From Clostridium sp. AT4 (GTDB taxonomy: Bacteria > Bacillota > Clostridia > Lachnospirales > Lachnospiraceae): a DNA stretch of 64,000 nucleotides. Each line of letters opens with the position of its first letter. The first letter of the stretch is position 1. The notes below the pieces were generated by a model that saw only the letters and a program-made list of their open reading frames with translations, searched no databases and was not told the origin of the DNA. The stretch is from assembly GCF_001517625.2 (NCBI RefSeq), contig NZ_LN999828.1, positions 1,690,303-1,754,302 on the forward strand, in the 5' to 3' direction. Shown in pieces: positions 11,914-19,659 of the stretch. The translations under genes and the position numbers were made by a program.

Positions 11914-12138
11914 TTACTTTAAAAACAGGATAATCAGAAGGCCGATAACAAAACCATAAATTGCAGTAGCCTCTGCAAGGGCACATCCCAGCAGAAGAGC
12001 CTTTGTGATCTTACCGTCTGCCTCAGGCTGTCTTGCGATTGCATCAACTGCTTTAGAAGTTGCCATACCGATTCCAATTCCTGCTCCAATTCCTGTAATA
12101 ACTGCTACTGCTGCTCCAATTGCGATAATTCCTGACAT
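11914..12138 (-). CDS. atpE: ATP synthase c subunit (proteolipid)
   Basis: 74-residue rotor-ring subunit, two membrane helices joined by the polar loop ARQPEADGK. The ion-binding carboxylate is E56 in ALAEATAIYG. In Na+-binding c subunits such as that of Ilyobacter tartaricus, a glutamine in helix 1 and a serine directly after the glutamate complete the Na+ site; here the equivalent positions are I23 (GAGIGIGMA) and A57. This predicts H+ rather than Na+ coupling, which is inference from aligned positions. Confidence 0.96.
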   Translation of the reverse strand: MSGIIAIGAAVAVITGIGAGIGIGMATSKAVDAIARQPEADGKITKALLLGCALAEATAIYGFVIGLLIILFLK

Positions 12139-12167
12139 TTTTTCAATCTCCTTTTATTTGTTTTTGT

Positions 12168-12854
12168 TTATTCAATTGCCTCTTTTATATATAATGATGT
12201 AAGAAAAACAAACACGTATGCCTGTATCACTCCATCAAATATATCAAAATATCCGCTGAACGGAAGGGGAAGCACCAGAGGCACAAGATACTTTATTAAA
12301 GCCATGACCACAATTGCTCCCAATACATTTCCAAACAAACGCATGCACAGTGACAGCGGACGGATAAAAAGCTCCAGCACATTAATCGGCGCAACAATGG
12401 GTATTGGCTCCGCAAAACTTCTGATCCAGCCCTTTACGCCTTTACTGCGGATTCCTGCAGCCTCTACTAAAATAATACTCATAACCGCCAGTGATGCAGT
12501 TACATTCAGATCCTTTGTGGGAGATTTAAATCCCAAAAGGCCGATCATGTTTGCAATTGCAATATAAACCGCTACTGTGATCAGATAGGGAATATATTCT
12601 TTTCCCTCTTCTCCCAGCAGATCTGAAAAGAAGCTGTAAACAAATGAAAAGCCACTTTCCAGCGCTGCCTGACGTGTACTTATATTCCTGACCTTCAAAT
12701 GTCTGGTCAGGATCAGGGAAGCCCCCATCAGAACTGCCATGATTATCCAGGTTACCACCACAGATTCAAAGACCTGAATTCCTCCAAATATGGGAATTGT
12801 AAATACAGTGTTACAATTCAATTCTTCCATCAATGATTCAACCAGCTGATCCAA
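12168..12854 (-). CDS. atpB: ATP synthase a subunit
   Basis: Membrane stator of 228 residues that forms the ion half-channels next to the c ring. The essential arginine is R172 in RPLSLCMRLFGNVLG. First gene of the operon; no atpI-like gene precedes it. The start is a TTG (12854) a few bases after GGTGAG. An internal ATG eight codons later is possible but has a weaker ribosome site. Fifteen bases further upstream lies GGAGG, too far to act alone. Confidence 0.94.
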   Translation of the reverse strand: MDQLVESLMEELNCNTVFTIPIFGGIQVFESVVVTWIIMAVLMGASLILTRHLKVRNISTRQAALESGFSFVYSFFSDLLGEEGKEYIPYLITVAVYIAIANMIGLLGFKSPTKDLNVTASLAVMSIILVEAAGIRSKGVKGWIRSFAEPIPIVAPINVLELFIRPLSLCMRLFGNVLGAIVVMALIKYLVPLVLPLPFSGYFDIFDGVIQAYVFVFLTSLYIKEAIE

Positions 12855-12905
12855 CTTATCTCACCATCCTTTCCTCCAAAACGGTTTCTTTTTCATTTCG
12901 ACGCT

Positions 12906-12934
12906 ATTATAGCCACCTGATATTCCCATTTCAA
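12906..12934 (-). promoter_or_regulatory. Sigma-A promoter of the ATP synthase operon
   Basis: Minus strand TTGAAA (12929-12934), 17 bases, TATAAT (12906-12911), with transcription expected to start near 12899, about 45 bases before atpB. The upstream 130 bases are very A/T-rich with many short A and T runs and may act as an UP element. The rest of the 292-base gap holds no gene. Confidence 0.75.
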
Positions 12935-13121
12935 ATATGGAAATTGTTATAAATTGATAACTTTCACATTATGAAAATAAAATATGCATAATTTTCCCAT
13001 AATAGGCTTTGGGGATTTTGGAAAATTATTTGTGATTTTTTAATGGAAGGCTTATTTTTATTTCATTGTGATTTAAAAATATATGAATTGTTATCCTGTT
13101 TTTAAACCTATTTTTATAGAC

Positions 13122-13156
13122 AAAAAACTGCGGAGCGAAAGTTTCGCTACCGCAGT
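13122..13156 (-). terminator. Rho-independent terminator of the third lysR gene
   Basis: Near-perfect hairpin of ACTGCGG/CCGCAGT around AGCGAAA/TTTCGCT, followed on the minus strand by TTTTTT. The TAG stop codon of the lysR gene (13147-13149) lies inside the stem, so the terminator uses the last coding bases. Confidence 0.85.
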
Positions 13157-14028
13157 TCACGGGCTAAACGGATAAATTCCTCCATTTCCGGAGTTTTCCA
13201 TTTGTTTTTATAATAAAAGATCTGACGATACATCTGAAGCTTAAAATCAGGCACATTAAGTACCATAAGATTTTTTTCTTCTATATTCTTCTCCACGGCA
13301 AAATACGGCAGATAGGTAATTCCTCTGTTTTCACACACCATACGTATAATAAATTCCGTACTGCTGATTTCCAAAAACGGAGTCAGTGTTACTCCTCTGG
13401 ATTCCAGAAACTGATCCAGCTCCCTGCGGTAGTTTTCGTTTCTCTCTGTCAAAAGAAAAGGCTCTTTCAGAAGCTGCTCCAGATAAATCTCCTTCTGCCC
13501 GGCCAAATGAAACCGTGGAGAAGCCACAAACATCACCGGTTCCGGTACCTCCATCACCTTTTCCCATCGATCACTGTAGCGTGAACGATCCAACAGGTAA
13601 ACCAGATCCAGCTGATTATGCTCCATCATGTCAATCAGTTCTCCCGGAGATGCAGTGGTAATACGAATAGGAACCCTGGGATGGTGCTCTCTGAAATACT
13701 GCAGAATCGGAGGAAACTTTGAAAAGCAGATGGATGTCAGGGTACCGATATGAAGAGGATCCTTAAGCTCTTCCCCTGTATTTTTCAACTCTCCTGCCAT
13801 TTGTACCTGCTTTAGTATCTCATCTGCGCAAAGTAAAAAACGCTTTCCCTGGGAAGTCAGACCTATCTTTTTACCCATACGGTCAAACAGCCTGACTCCC
13901 AGTTCTTCCTCCAGAAGACGAATCTGAACCGTAATTGCTGACTGGGAATATCCCAGTAACTGGGCTGCTCCGGAAAAGCTTCCTGTCTGAGTAATGGTTA
14001 CAAAAGACTGTATCTGACGTATCTCCAC
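13147..14028 (-). CDS. LysR-family transcriptional regulator, divergent from serine dehydratase
   Basis: 293 residues with an N-terminal helix-turn-helix (GSFSGAAQLLGYSQSAITVQI) and an effector domain. The start is GTG with GGAG eight bases upstream; no in-frame ATG is near. It is transcribed divergently from the L-serine dehydratase genes across 168 bases and is the natural candidate regulator of serine catabolism. A T-N11-A dyad, TGAA-N5-TTCA at 14056-14068, typical of LysR sites, lies between them. Confidence 0.9.
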   Translation of the reverse strand: MEIRQIQSFVTITQTGSFSGAAQLLGYSQSAITVQIRLLEEELGVRLFDRMGKKIGLTSQGKRFLLCADEILKQVQMAGELKNTGEELKDPLHIGTLTSICFSKFPPILQYFREHHPRVPIRITTASPGELIDMMEHNQLDLVYLLDRSRYSDRWEKVMEVPEPVMFVASPRFHLAGQKEIYLEQLLKEPFLLTERNENYRRELDQFLESRGVTLTPFLEISSTEFIIRMVCENRGITYLPYFAVEKNIEEKNLMVLNVPDFKLQMYRQIFYYKNKWKTPEMEEFIRLARELR

Positions 14029-14091
14029 CTCATTCTCTCCTTTTCAATCCTGTTATGAATTTTTTTCAATCAATCTATATAATCCATGAAT

Positions 14092-14120
14092 TTGATTCTT
14101 CCTATTCTACATGATATACT
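14092..14120 (+). promoter_or_regulatory. Sigma-A promoter of the serine dehydratase operon
   Basis: TTGATT (14092-14097), 17 bases, extended -10 TGATATACT ending at 14120. The leader to sdaAB is about 70 bases. The LysR-type dyad at 14056-14068 lies just upstream of the -35, the usual place for LysR activation. Confidence 0.65.
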
Positions 14121-14196
14121 TTATATATAGTAACGTCAAGGATAAAACTATACTCCAGATCTATGGCAATACCAGAAAACAGAAAGGAACTGCATT

Positions 14197-14865
14197 ATGG
14201 CATTTATCAGTGTTTTTGATGTAATAGGCCCCAACATGATCGGGCCTTCCAGCTCCCATACCGCAGGTGCTGATTCCCTGGCCTTTTTGGCTCAGAAAAT
14301 GATAAACGGCCCTTTAAAAAAAGTGGATTTTACCCTCTACGGCTCTTTTGCCAAAACCTACCGTGGTCACGGAACTGACCGGGCTCTTCTGGGCGGTATT
14401 ATGGGATTTACGACTGATGACAAACGTATCCCTGACTCTTTCTCCATTGCTGAAGAAAAAGGACTTGAATACCATTTTCATATCAACGAGACAGAAGAGG
14501 TAGATCATCCCAATACTGTAGATATTACCATGGTTAATGAAGACGGTCAGACACTTACAGTGCGGGGAGAATCTTTAGGCGGCGGAAAAATCCGCATCAG
14601 CCGTATCAATCAGGTAGACGTAGACTTTACCGGTGAATACAGCACTGCTATTGTAATCCATCAGGATACTCCCGGTGTTGTGGCCCACATTACACGCTGT
14701 CTGGCAGAAGAAAACATCAATATTGCCTTTATGAAACTCTTCCGTGAAGAAAAAGGACAGACTGCTTACTCTATCGTAGAATCTGATGATGAGCTTCCGG
14801 ATTCTGTCAGCGAAAAAATCTGCCAGAATCCTTCTGTGCGAAATGTAATGCTGGTTCATCTGTAA
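14197..14865 (+). CDS. sdaAB: L-serine ammonia-lyase, iron-sulfur-dependent, beta subunit
   Basis: 222 residues. With the alpha subunit it deaminates L-serine to pyruvate and ammonia in the cytosol. The N-terminal part carries the serine-binding loop GPSSSHTAGADS, and a C-terminal ACT domain (from about residue 148, IVIHQDTPGVVAHITRCL) may sense amino acids. The ATG follows AAAGGA by 8 bases. The alpha subunit gene follows after 45 bases. Confidence 0.95.
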   Translation: MAFISVFDVIGPNMIGPSSSHTAGADSLAFLAQKMINGPLKKVDFTLYGSFAKTYRGHGTDRALLGGIMGFTTDDKRIPDSFSIAEEKGLEYHFHINETEEVDHPNTVDITMVNEDGQTLTVRGESLGGGKIRISRINQVDVDFTGEYSTAIVIHQDTPGVVAHITRCLAEENINIAFMKLFREEKGQTAYSIVESDDELPDSVSEKICQNPSVRNVMLVHL

Positions 14866-14910
14866 CTCATTTTCCGAATACGTTTCATATACAAAAGGAG
14901 AATCCAGATC

Positions 14911-15792
14911 ATGAATACTGATTTTAAGAACGGAAAAGAATTGTTGGAATTTTGTGAAAAAGAAAAAATAAGCATTTCCAGAGCTATGCTTTTACGCGAA
15001 AGTGACCAGACAGAAAAAACAGAATCTTCCATATACACACGAATGGAAACTGCATGGAATATTATGAAAGAGGCAGCCTTCTCCCCTATTTCCTCCCCCG
15101 GAAAATCCATCGGCGGCCTCATCGGAGGAGAAGCAAAACAGCTGAATCAGCTTTTTAAAGCTGAAAAAAACATCTGCGGTACAGCAGTCAGCCGGGGAAT
15201 TACCTATGCCATGGCTGTACTGGAGGTCAATGCCTCCATGGGTCTGATCGTAGCTGCCCCCACTGCAGGCTCCTCAGGTATTGTCCCCGGAGTAGTTCTT
15301 TCTTTAAAAGAGGAACATGATTTTTCTGACAGTCAGGCTGTTGATGCTTTGTTTAATGCCGGAGCAATCGGATATCTGGCCATGCGCAATGCCACTGTAG
15401 CAGGCGCAGTAGGCGGCTGTCAGGCCGAAGTAGGCGTTGCTTCTGCCATGGCTGCTTCTGCCGCCGTAGAACTTATGGGAGGCTCACCTCGCCAGTGTCT
15501 CTATGCTGCAAGCACAGTTCTTATGAATATGCTGGGACTGGTCTGCGATCCGGTAGGCGGTCTGGTTGAATATCCCTGCCAGATGAGAAATGCTTCCGGT
15601 GTAGCAAATGCCATGATCGCTGCAGAACTGGCTTTGGCTGGAATCCCCCAGCTGATTCCCTTTGATGAAATGCTGGAAGCTATGTATACCGTAGGCAAAA
15701 AACTTCCCGGCGAACTTCGGGAAACTGCCATGGGCGGCTGTGCCGTAACGCCTACGGGATGTCAGTACGGCTGCAACGGACACTGTTCTTAA
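14911..15792 (+). CDS. sdaAA: L-serine ammonia-lyase, iron-sulfur-dependent, alpha subunit
   Basis: 293 residues, the catalytic subunit. The conserved cysteines that hold the oxygen-sensitive [4Fe-4S] cluster are in GLVCDPVGGLVEYPCQM and the C-terminal AMGGCAVTPTGCQYGCNG region; APTAGSSGIVPG is the family signature. AAGGAG precedes the ATG by 10 bases. The stop shares the tetranucleotide TTAA with the stop of the convergent yolD-like gene, leaving no space for an intergenic terminator. Confidence 0.95.
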   Translation: MNTDFKNGKELLEFCEKEKISISRAMLLRESDQTEKTESSIYTRMETAWNIMKEAAFSPISSPGKSIGGLIGGEAKQLNQLFKAEKNICGTAVSRGITYAMAVLEVNASMGLIVAAPTAGSSGIVPGVVLSLKEEHDFSDSQAVDALFNAGAIGYLAMRNATVAGAVGGCQAEVGVASAMAASAAVELMGGSPRQCLYAASTVLMNMLGLVCDPVGGLVEYPCQMRNASGVANAMIAAELALAGIPQLIPFDEMLEAMYTVGKKLPGELRETAMGGCAVTPTGCQYGCNGHCS

Positions 15793-16313
15793 AAATCAGA
15801 TATCCCCGTCTCTTCTTCAATCCAGACAATTTGCTCCAGCGGGATCTTCCTTCCGTCCGTGAAGACAAGAAGCCCCTGGACCGGATCCAGCTTTTTTACC
15901 CTTCCGGCAGCCCTTTCATAGGAGCCTCCGTTCTTTCTCTCATCCGGCAAAAACCAGGTAAGAGAAACACGGGGGCAGACGGAAAGATGCTGCCGGATCT
16001 GTCTGAGCCTTTCGTCCAGCCGGCCCGCTTCTTCCTCATCCAGTTCTATTTTCCCCTCTGTAAGCCTCTCTGTTTCCCTTATTTCCCCTTCAAAGCCACT
16101 CAGGGCAGCAAAGGGCGAAAACTGAGCCGCCCGGTCGTGAAGAGACATGGGAGGATGGACAGAGGATACATGGTGAGGCAGATGAATGATATCATCATAC
16201 GCATGGGACGGAACTTTAAAAGCCCATTCTTTTCCTGCCTCCATGCTCTCTCTTACCCTTCGCTCCCATTCTGCATCCGGGCCTGTATAAAGCCTGTTAT
16301 TTTTCCCGATCAT
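15789..16313 (-). CDS. YolD-like protein
   Basis: 174 residues with the YolD-like core around MSLHDRAAQFSPFAALSGFE (about 75-95) and a C-terminal segment HLSVCPRVSLTWFLPDERK. In Firmicutes these small proteins are encoded beside UmuC-type polymerases and are thought to be accessory factors of translesion synthesis; their biochemistry is not settled. The start overlaps the stop of the polymerase gene by four bases (ATGA), so the two are one translational unit. Confidence 0.85.
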   Translation of the reverse strand: MIGKNNRLYTGPDAEWERRVRESMEAGKEWAFKVPSHAYDDIIHLPHHVSSVHPPMSLHDRAAQFSPFAALSGFEGEIRETERLTEGKIELDEEEAGRLDERLRQIRQHLSVCPRVSLTWFLPDERKNGGSYERAAGRVKKLDPVQGLLVFTDGRKIPLEQIVWIEEETGISDF

Positions 16314-17845
16314 GCTTTATGACCTCCGATCTGACGGTTTCGTTCTCTGGCCGTAGCGCCTTCCTCCAGATTCATTCCCTTTAAAATAGCGTTTTTCCCA
16401 AACTTTTTCCGAATATCCACCATAGCCTGTTGCATTTTCTTTTCCCGTTCCAGCGCCTCATTTTCCTTCTTTCTCTGCTGCTCTAACGCCATATAATCGG
16501 TAAACAGATCCAGCTGTTCATAAACCTCTTCTTTTTTTATATTTTCCTCCGGCACGGCCCGTCCGGCTGTCACATAAAGCCTGCGAACCAGAAGCCCCGG
16601 ATCCGCGATCCGGTCAAAAAGAGCTGCCGCCGCTTCCCTGAGCTTTCTGGCTGAGGAGGTGGGCTGATCCAGATTCCAGGTACCGTGTGCATGCTTTGGA
16701 ACAGGACGGCCATACCGGTCGGAGGTGATCTCTCCCCCATAGGCGCCTCTGCGCAACGGATCGGTCAGATTTTCCCTGTCATAGCCCACAGTAAGCACGA
16801 TCTGATCCGTAACCAGCCCTTTTTCTACCAAATCTAACGCAAGCTGATCAGCCATTTCCTTCACCACCAGTCTGGCCTGATCCCAGGAGGACGGACCGCG
16901 CAGCACCTGACCGGAACAAAGGCTGTTCGTCTGAGGCTTATAGGACTTGATATCCTGAATCGTGCAGGGTTCCCATCCCCAGGCGTGATCGATCAAAAGC
17001 TCTGCATTGATCCCAAACAGCCGGTACAACAGTTCCTCGCTGTGGGCCTCTCCCTGCTTTCCCAGGGAACATCTTGCCACATCTCCCATGGTATAGATTC
17101 CATTTTCTTCCAGTTTTCGGGCGTATCCCTTTCCAACTCTCCAAAAATCCGTCAAAGGCCGGTGATCCCATAAGAGCCTGCGGTAAGACATCTCATTTAG
17201 CTGGGCGATCCGCACCCCATCCTCATCCGGGGACACATGCTTTGCAACAATGTCCAAGGCAGCTTTACACAGGTAAAGATTCGGTGCAATCCCTCCTGCT
17301 GCTGTTATCCCGGTCTGTGCCAGCACATCCCTGATTATTTTTCCAGCCAGCTGTGCGGGAGTCATACCATAAATTTCCAGATACTGGGTTACATCCATAA
17401 ACACCTCGTCAATGGAATAGACATGAATATCCTCCGGCGCAATGTATTTCAGATAAATATTGTAAATCCTGGCGCTCCATTTCATATATTCCGCCATTCT
17501 GGGCGGAGCAATGATGTAAGAAAGAGCCAGAGACGGGTCTGCCTTTAATTCATCATCCTTCCAGGACTCCCCTGTAAGCTTCCTTCCCGGTGCGTTTAAT
17601 CTGCGAAGGGCATTTACCTCCTTTGTCCTCTGAACCACCTCAAAAAGCCTTGCGCGGCCGGAAATGCCATGGGCCTTAAGGGAGGGGGACACTGCCAGAC
17701 AGATGGTTTTTTCCGTACGGCTTATATCCGCAACTACCAGATTGGTCTTTAAAGGATCCAGCCCCCGCTCCACACACTCTACGGAGGCGTAAAAGGATTT
17801 TAAATCAATGGCTATATACATGCGGTCTTGCTGTGGACGGGACAA
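16310..17845 (-). CDS. Y-family DNA polymerase (UmuC/DinB-like)
   Basis: 511-residue translesion polymerase that would copy damaged DNA with low fidelity. The catalytic carboxylates are in AIDLKSFYASVE near the N-terminus and SIDEVFMD; the little-finger region lies about residues 240-400 and the C-terminus is a charged coiled stretch. The start is TTG with GGAGG seven bases upstream; an ATG eight codons later is the alternative. It is longer than DinB (~350) and matches the UmuC-like group found with YolD. I looked for a LexA box upstream and found none convincing. Confidence 0.9.
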   Translation of the reverse strand: MSRPQQDRMYIAIDLKSFYASVECVERGLDPLKTNLVVADISRTEKTICLAVSPSLKAHGISGRARLFEVVQRTKEVNALRRLNAPGRKLTGESWKDDELKADPSLALSYIIAPPRMAEYMKWSARIYNIYLKYIAPEDIHVYSIDEVFMDVTQYLEIYGMTPAQLAGKIIRDVLAQTGITAAGGIAPNLYLCKAALDIVAKHVSPDEDGVRIAQLNEMSYRRLLWDHRPLTDFWRVGKGYARKLEENGIYTMGDVARCSLGKQGEAHSEELLYRLFGINAELLIDHAWGWEPCTIQDIKSYKPQTNSLCSGQVLRGPSSWDQARLVVKEMADQLALDLVEKGLVTDQIVLTVGYDRENLTDPLRRGAYGGEITSDRYGRPVPKHAHGTWNLDQPTSSARKLREAAAALFDRIADPGLLVRRLYVTAGRAVPEENIKKEEVYEQLDLFTDYMALEQQRKKENEALEREKKMQQAMVDIRKKFGKNAILKGMNLEEGATARERNRQIGGHKA

Positions 17846-18092
17846 TGGAAAACCTCCTTTCCTTATGGGCTGTCAACGAACATAATAAACAACAAAGCTG
17901 CAAAACGTATCCTTAAATCGTGTACATCATATGGCAGGATCATGCAGTTAACAGCCGGATCCACGGGCTTTACACCGGCTAAAATACAGCCCGTGTGCCT
18001 ATAAACATAGTTTACCAGAAATAAACCAAAAAGAAACATCTTTTTTGCAGGGCTGAACTGCTGCGAAACACCCCGTATTTCCACTTCAGTGA
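17846..18092. other. Intergenic region upstream of the polymerase gene
   Basis: About 250 bases with no supported gene. It holds a perfect 8-base inverted repeat CACGGGCT/AGCCCGTG (17962-17969 and 17988-17995) and AAAC-ATA-GTTT near 18005. A 73-codon minus-strand frame (17863-18084) begins with GTG, lacks a ribosome site and matches nothing I know. The polymerase operon promoter should be in here, but no clear -35/-10 pair is visible. Confidence 0.4.
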
Positions 18093-18121
18093 TTGAAAAA
18101 ACGGAATCCCTGTGATATACT
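18093..18121 (+). promoter_or_regulatory. Sigma-A promoter of ychF
   Basis: TTGAAA (18093-18098), 17 bases, TATACT (18116-18121). The transcript would carry a leader of about 90 bases. Confidence 0.7.
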
Positions 18122-18174
18122 TTATATCTGCATCAGACTTTTTTAACATACAATAAAAGAAATATAGAGAAAGG

Positions 18175-18203
18175 CAGAAACCCGCATAAATCAAGGGTTT
18201 CTG
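18175..18203 (+). promoter_or_regulatory. Hairpin in the ychF leader
   Basis: Perfect 9-base inverted repeat CAGAAACCC/GGGTTTCTG with an 11-base loop, ending 17 bases before the ychF ATG. No U-run follows, so it is not a terminator. It could affect translation or RNA stability; function is unknown. Confidence 0.45.
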
Positions 18204-18220
18204 AACAGGTAAAGATAAAA

Positions 18221-19318
18221 ATGAAATTAGGTATCGTCGGACTTCCGAATGTAGGAAAAAGTACACTTTTTAATTCTCTCACAAAGGCAGGCGCCGAGTC
18301 TGCCAATTATCCCTTCTGTACCATCGATCCCAATGTAGGCGTTGTACCGGTTCCCGATGAGAGGCTGGACAAGCTGACCGCCATGTATAACTCCGAAAAA
18401 ACCACCCATGCAGTGATTGAATTTGTAGATATTGCAGGTCTGGTAAAGGGAGCTTCCAAAGGTGAAGGTCTGGGAAATCAGTTTCTTTCCAATATCCGGG
18501 AGGTAGACGCGATCGTCCATGTGGTGCGCTGCTTTGATGACCCTAATGTGATTCATGTAGACGGAAGCGTAGATCCGGTCCGCGACATTGAAACCATCAA
18601 TCTGGAACTGATCTTCTCTGATATCGAAATCCTGGAGCGCCGGATCGCAAAGCAGTCCAAAGGCGCATTTAACAATAAGGAGCTGGCAAAGGAGGTCGCT
18701 CTTTTAAAGGCGATCAAAGCACATCTGGAGGATGGAAAGCTGGCCCGCAGCTTTGAACCCGAAGATGAGGATGACCGCGCATTTATCAACACGCTGGATT
18801 TGCTGACCTGGAAGCCTGTTATCTTTGCTGCCAATGTTTCCGAGGATGATCTGGCAGATGACGGCGCTTCCAACCGGTATGTATCTGAGGTACGCCAGTT
18901 TGCAGCAGAAAATGACTGTGAGGTATTTGTGATCTGTGCAGAAATCGAGCAGGAAATTGCAGAGCTTGAGGAAGATGAAAAGAAAATGTTCCTTGATGAT
19001 CTGGGCTTAACAGAGTCCGGACTTGAGAAGCTCATCGCTGCCAGCTACCGTATTCTGGGACTTATGAGCTATCTGACTGCAGGTCCTCAGGAGTCCAGAG
19101 CATGGACCATTAAAGTAGGCACCAAGGCACCTCAGGCTGCCGGAAAAATCCACAGCGATTTTGAACGCGGCTTTATCCGGGCAGAGGTTGTAAACTATGA
19201 CGATCTTATGGCCTGCGGAAGCATGAATGCCGCAAAAGAAAAGGGACTTGTGCGTTCTGAAGGCAAGGAATACGTCATGAAGGACGGAGATGTGGTTCTG
19301 TTCCGTTTTAATGTATAA
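18221..19318 (+). CDS. ychF: Redox-regulated ATPase YchF (Obg/OLA1 family)
   Basis: 365-residue cytosolic P-loop ATPase that binds ribosomes and affects stress responses. The G1 motif GLPNVGKSTL, the switch and DIAGLVKGAS motifs and a C-terminal TGS domain are intact. The position that encodes NKxD in GTPases reads ANVSEDD, as in family members that prefer ATP. It stands alone, between its own promoter and a strong terminator. Confidence 0.97.
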   Translation: MKLGIVGLPNVGKSTLFNSLTKAGAESANYPFCTIDPNVGVVPVPDERLDKLTAMYNSEKTTHAVIEFVDIAGLVKGASKGEGLGNQFLSNIREVDAIVHVVRCFDDPNVIHVDGSVDPVRDIETINLELIFSDIEILERRIAKQSKGAFNNKELAKEVALLKAIKAHLEDGKLARSFEPEDEDDRAFINTLDLLTWKPVIFAANVSEDDLADDGASNRYVSEVRQFAAENDCEVFVICAEIEQEIAELEEDEKKMFLDDLGLTESGLEKLIAASYRILGLMSYLTAGPQESRAWTIKVGTKAPQAAGKIHSDFERGFIRAEVVNYDDLMACGSMNAAKEKGLVRSEGKEYVMKDGDVVLFRFNV

Positions 19319-19371
19319 TTTAATCATTTTGCCAGAGGGAGATCGATCTTGTTTTATGATTCTCCTTCATC

Positions 19372-19410
19372 ACCGCCTGATATACCATCTGGTAGCAGGC
19401 GGTTTTTTTC
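19372..19410 (+). terminator. Terminator of ychF
   Basis: Stem ACCGCCTG/CAGGCGGT with a 16-base loop, followed by a run of seven T. Confidence 0.85.
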
Positions 19411-19489
19411 TTTCTATCCCCACCGAAACAGCTATAAGCTTCTTTTTTGCTCAGATCAATCATTATTTCGTCTGTTTTCCCATTTTTTT

Positions 19490-19584
19490 GTAAACTTTTT
19501 TCAGTTTATCTTGATTTATTGGTAAAATAATGGTATATATGTCTTGTAAACTTTGGTAAATATATTGGTAAACTGAAGTAAACT
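19490..19584 (+). repeat. Array of GTAAAC repeats around the lyase promoter
   Basis: Six direct copies of GTAAA(C/T/A) start at 19490, 19522, 19546, 19556, 19568 and 19578, and one inverted copy AGTTTA is at 19503-19508. The last four are 10, 12 and 10 bases apart, about one helical turn, so they lie on one face of the DNA. They straddle the predicted promoter (19511-19539) and continue past the expected start point, as expected for repression by a cooperatively binding regulator. The regulator is not identifiable in this window. Confidence 0.6.
19511..19539 (+). promoter_or_regulatory. Predicted promoter of the polysaccharide lyase gene
   Basis: TTGATT (19511-19516), 17 bases, TATATA (19534-19539). 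Transcription would start near 19546, leaving a leader of about 115 bases. One GTAAA copy lies in the spacer and four lie just downstream of the -10. Confidence 0.5.
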
Positions 19585-19659
19585 CACAATACCGCGAACA
19601 CCTTGTTCTGCTCGCATCAAACGTTCATGAATACCGTTCATAAAAAAGGAGGAAATGCA

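Noticed and set aside
12944-12962. Possible Rex redox-repressor site upstream of the ATP synthase promoter
   Set aside because: TTGTTATAAATTGATAAC matches only the first half of the Rex consensus TTGTTAA-N4-TTAACAA.
17870-17895. Possible LexA half-site CGAAC near the polymerase start
   Set aside because: The second half reads TAAAC, not GTTCG, and the site would lie within or below the ribosome-site region.
17863-18084. 73-codon minus-strand frame upstream of the polymerase gene
   Set aside because: GTG start without a ribosome site, no recognisable family, and it lies in a regulatory spacer.
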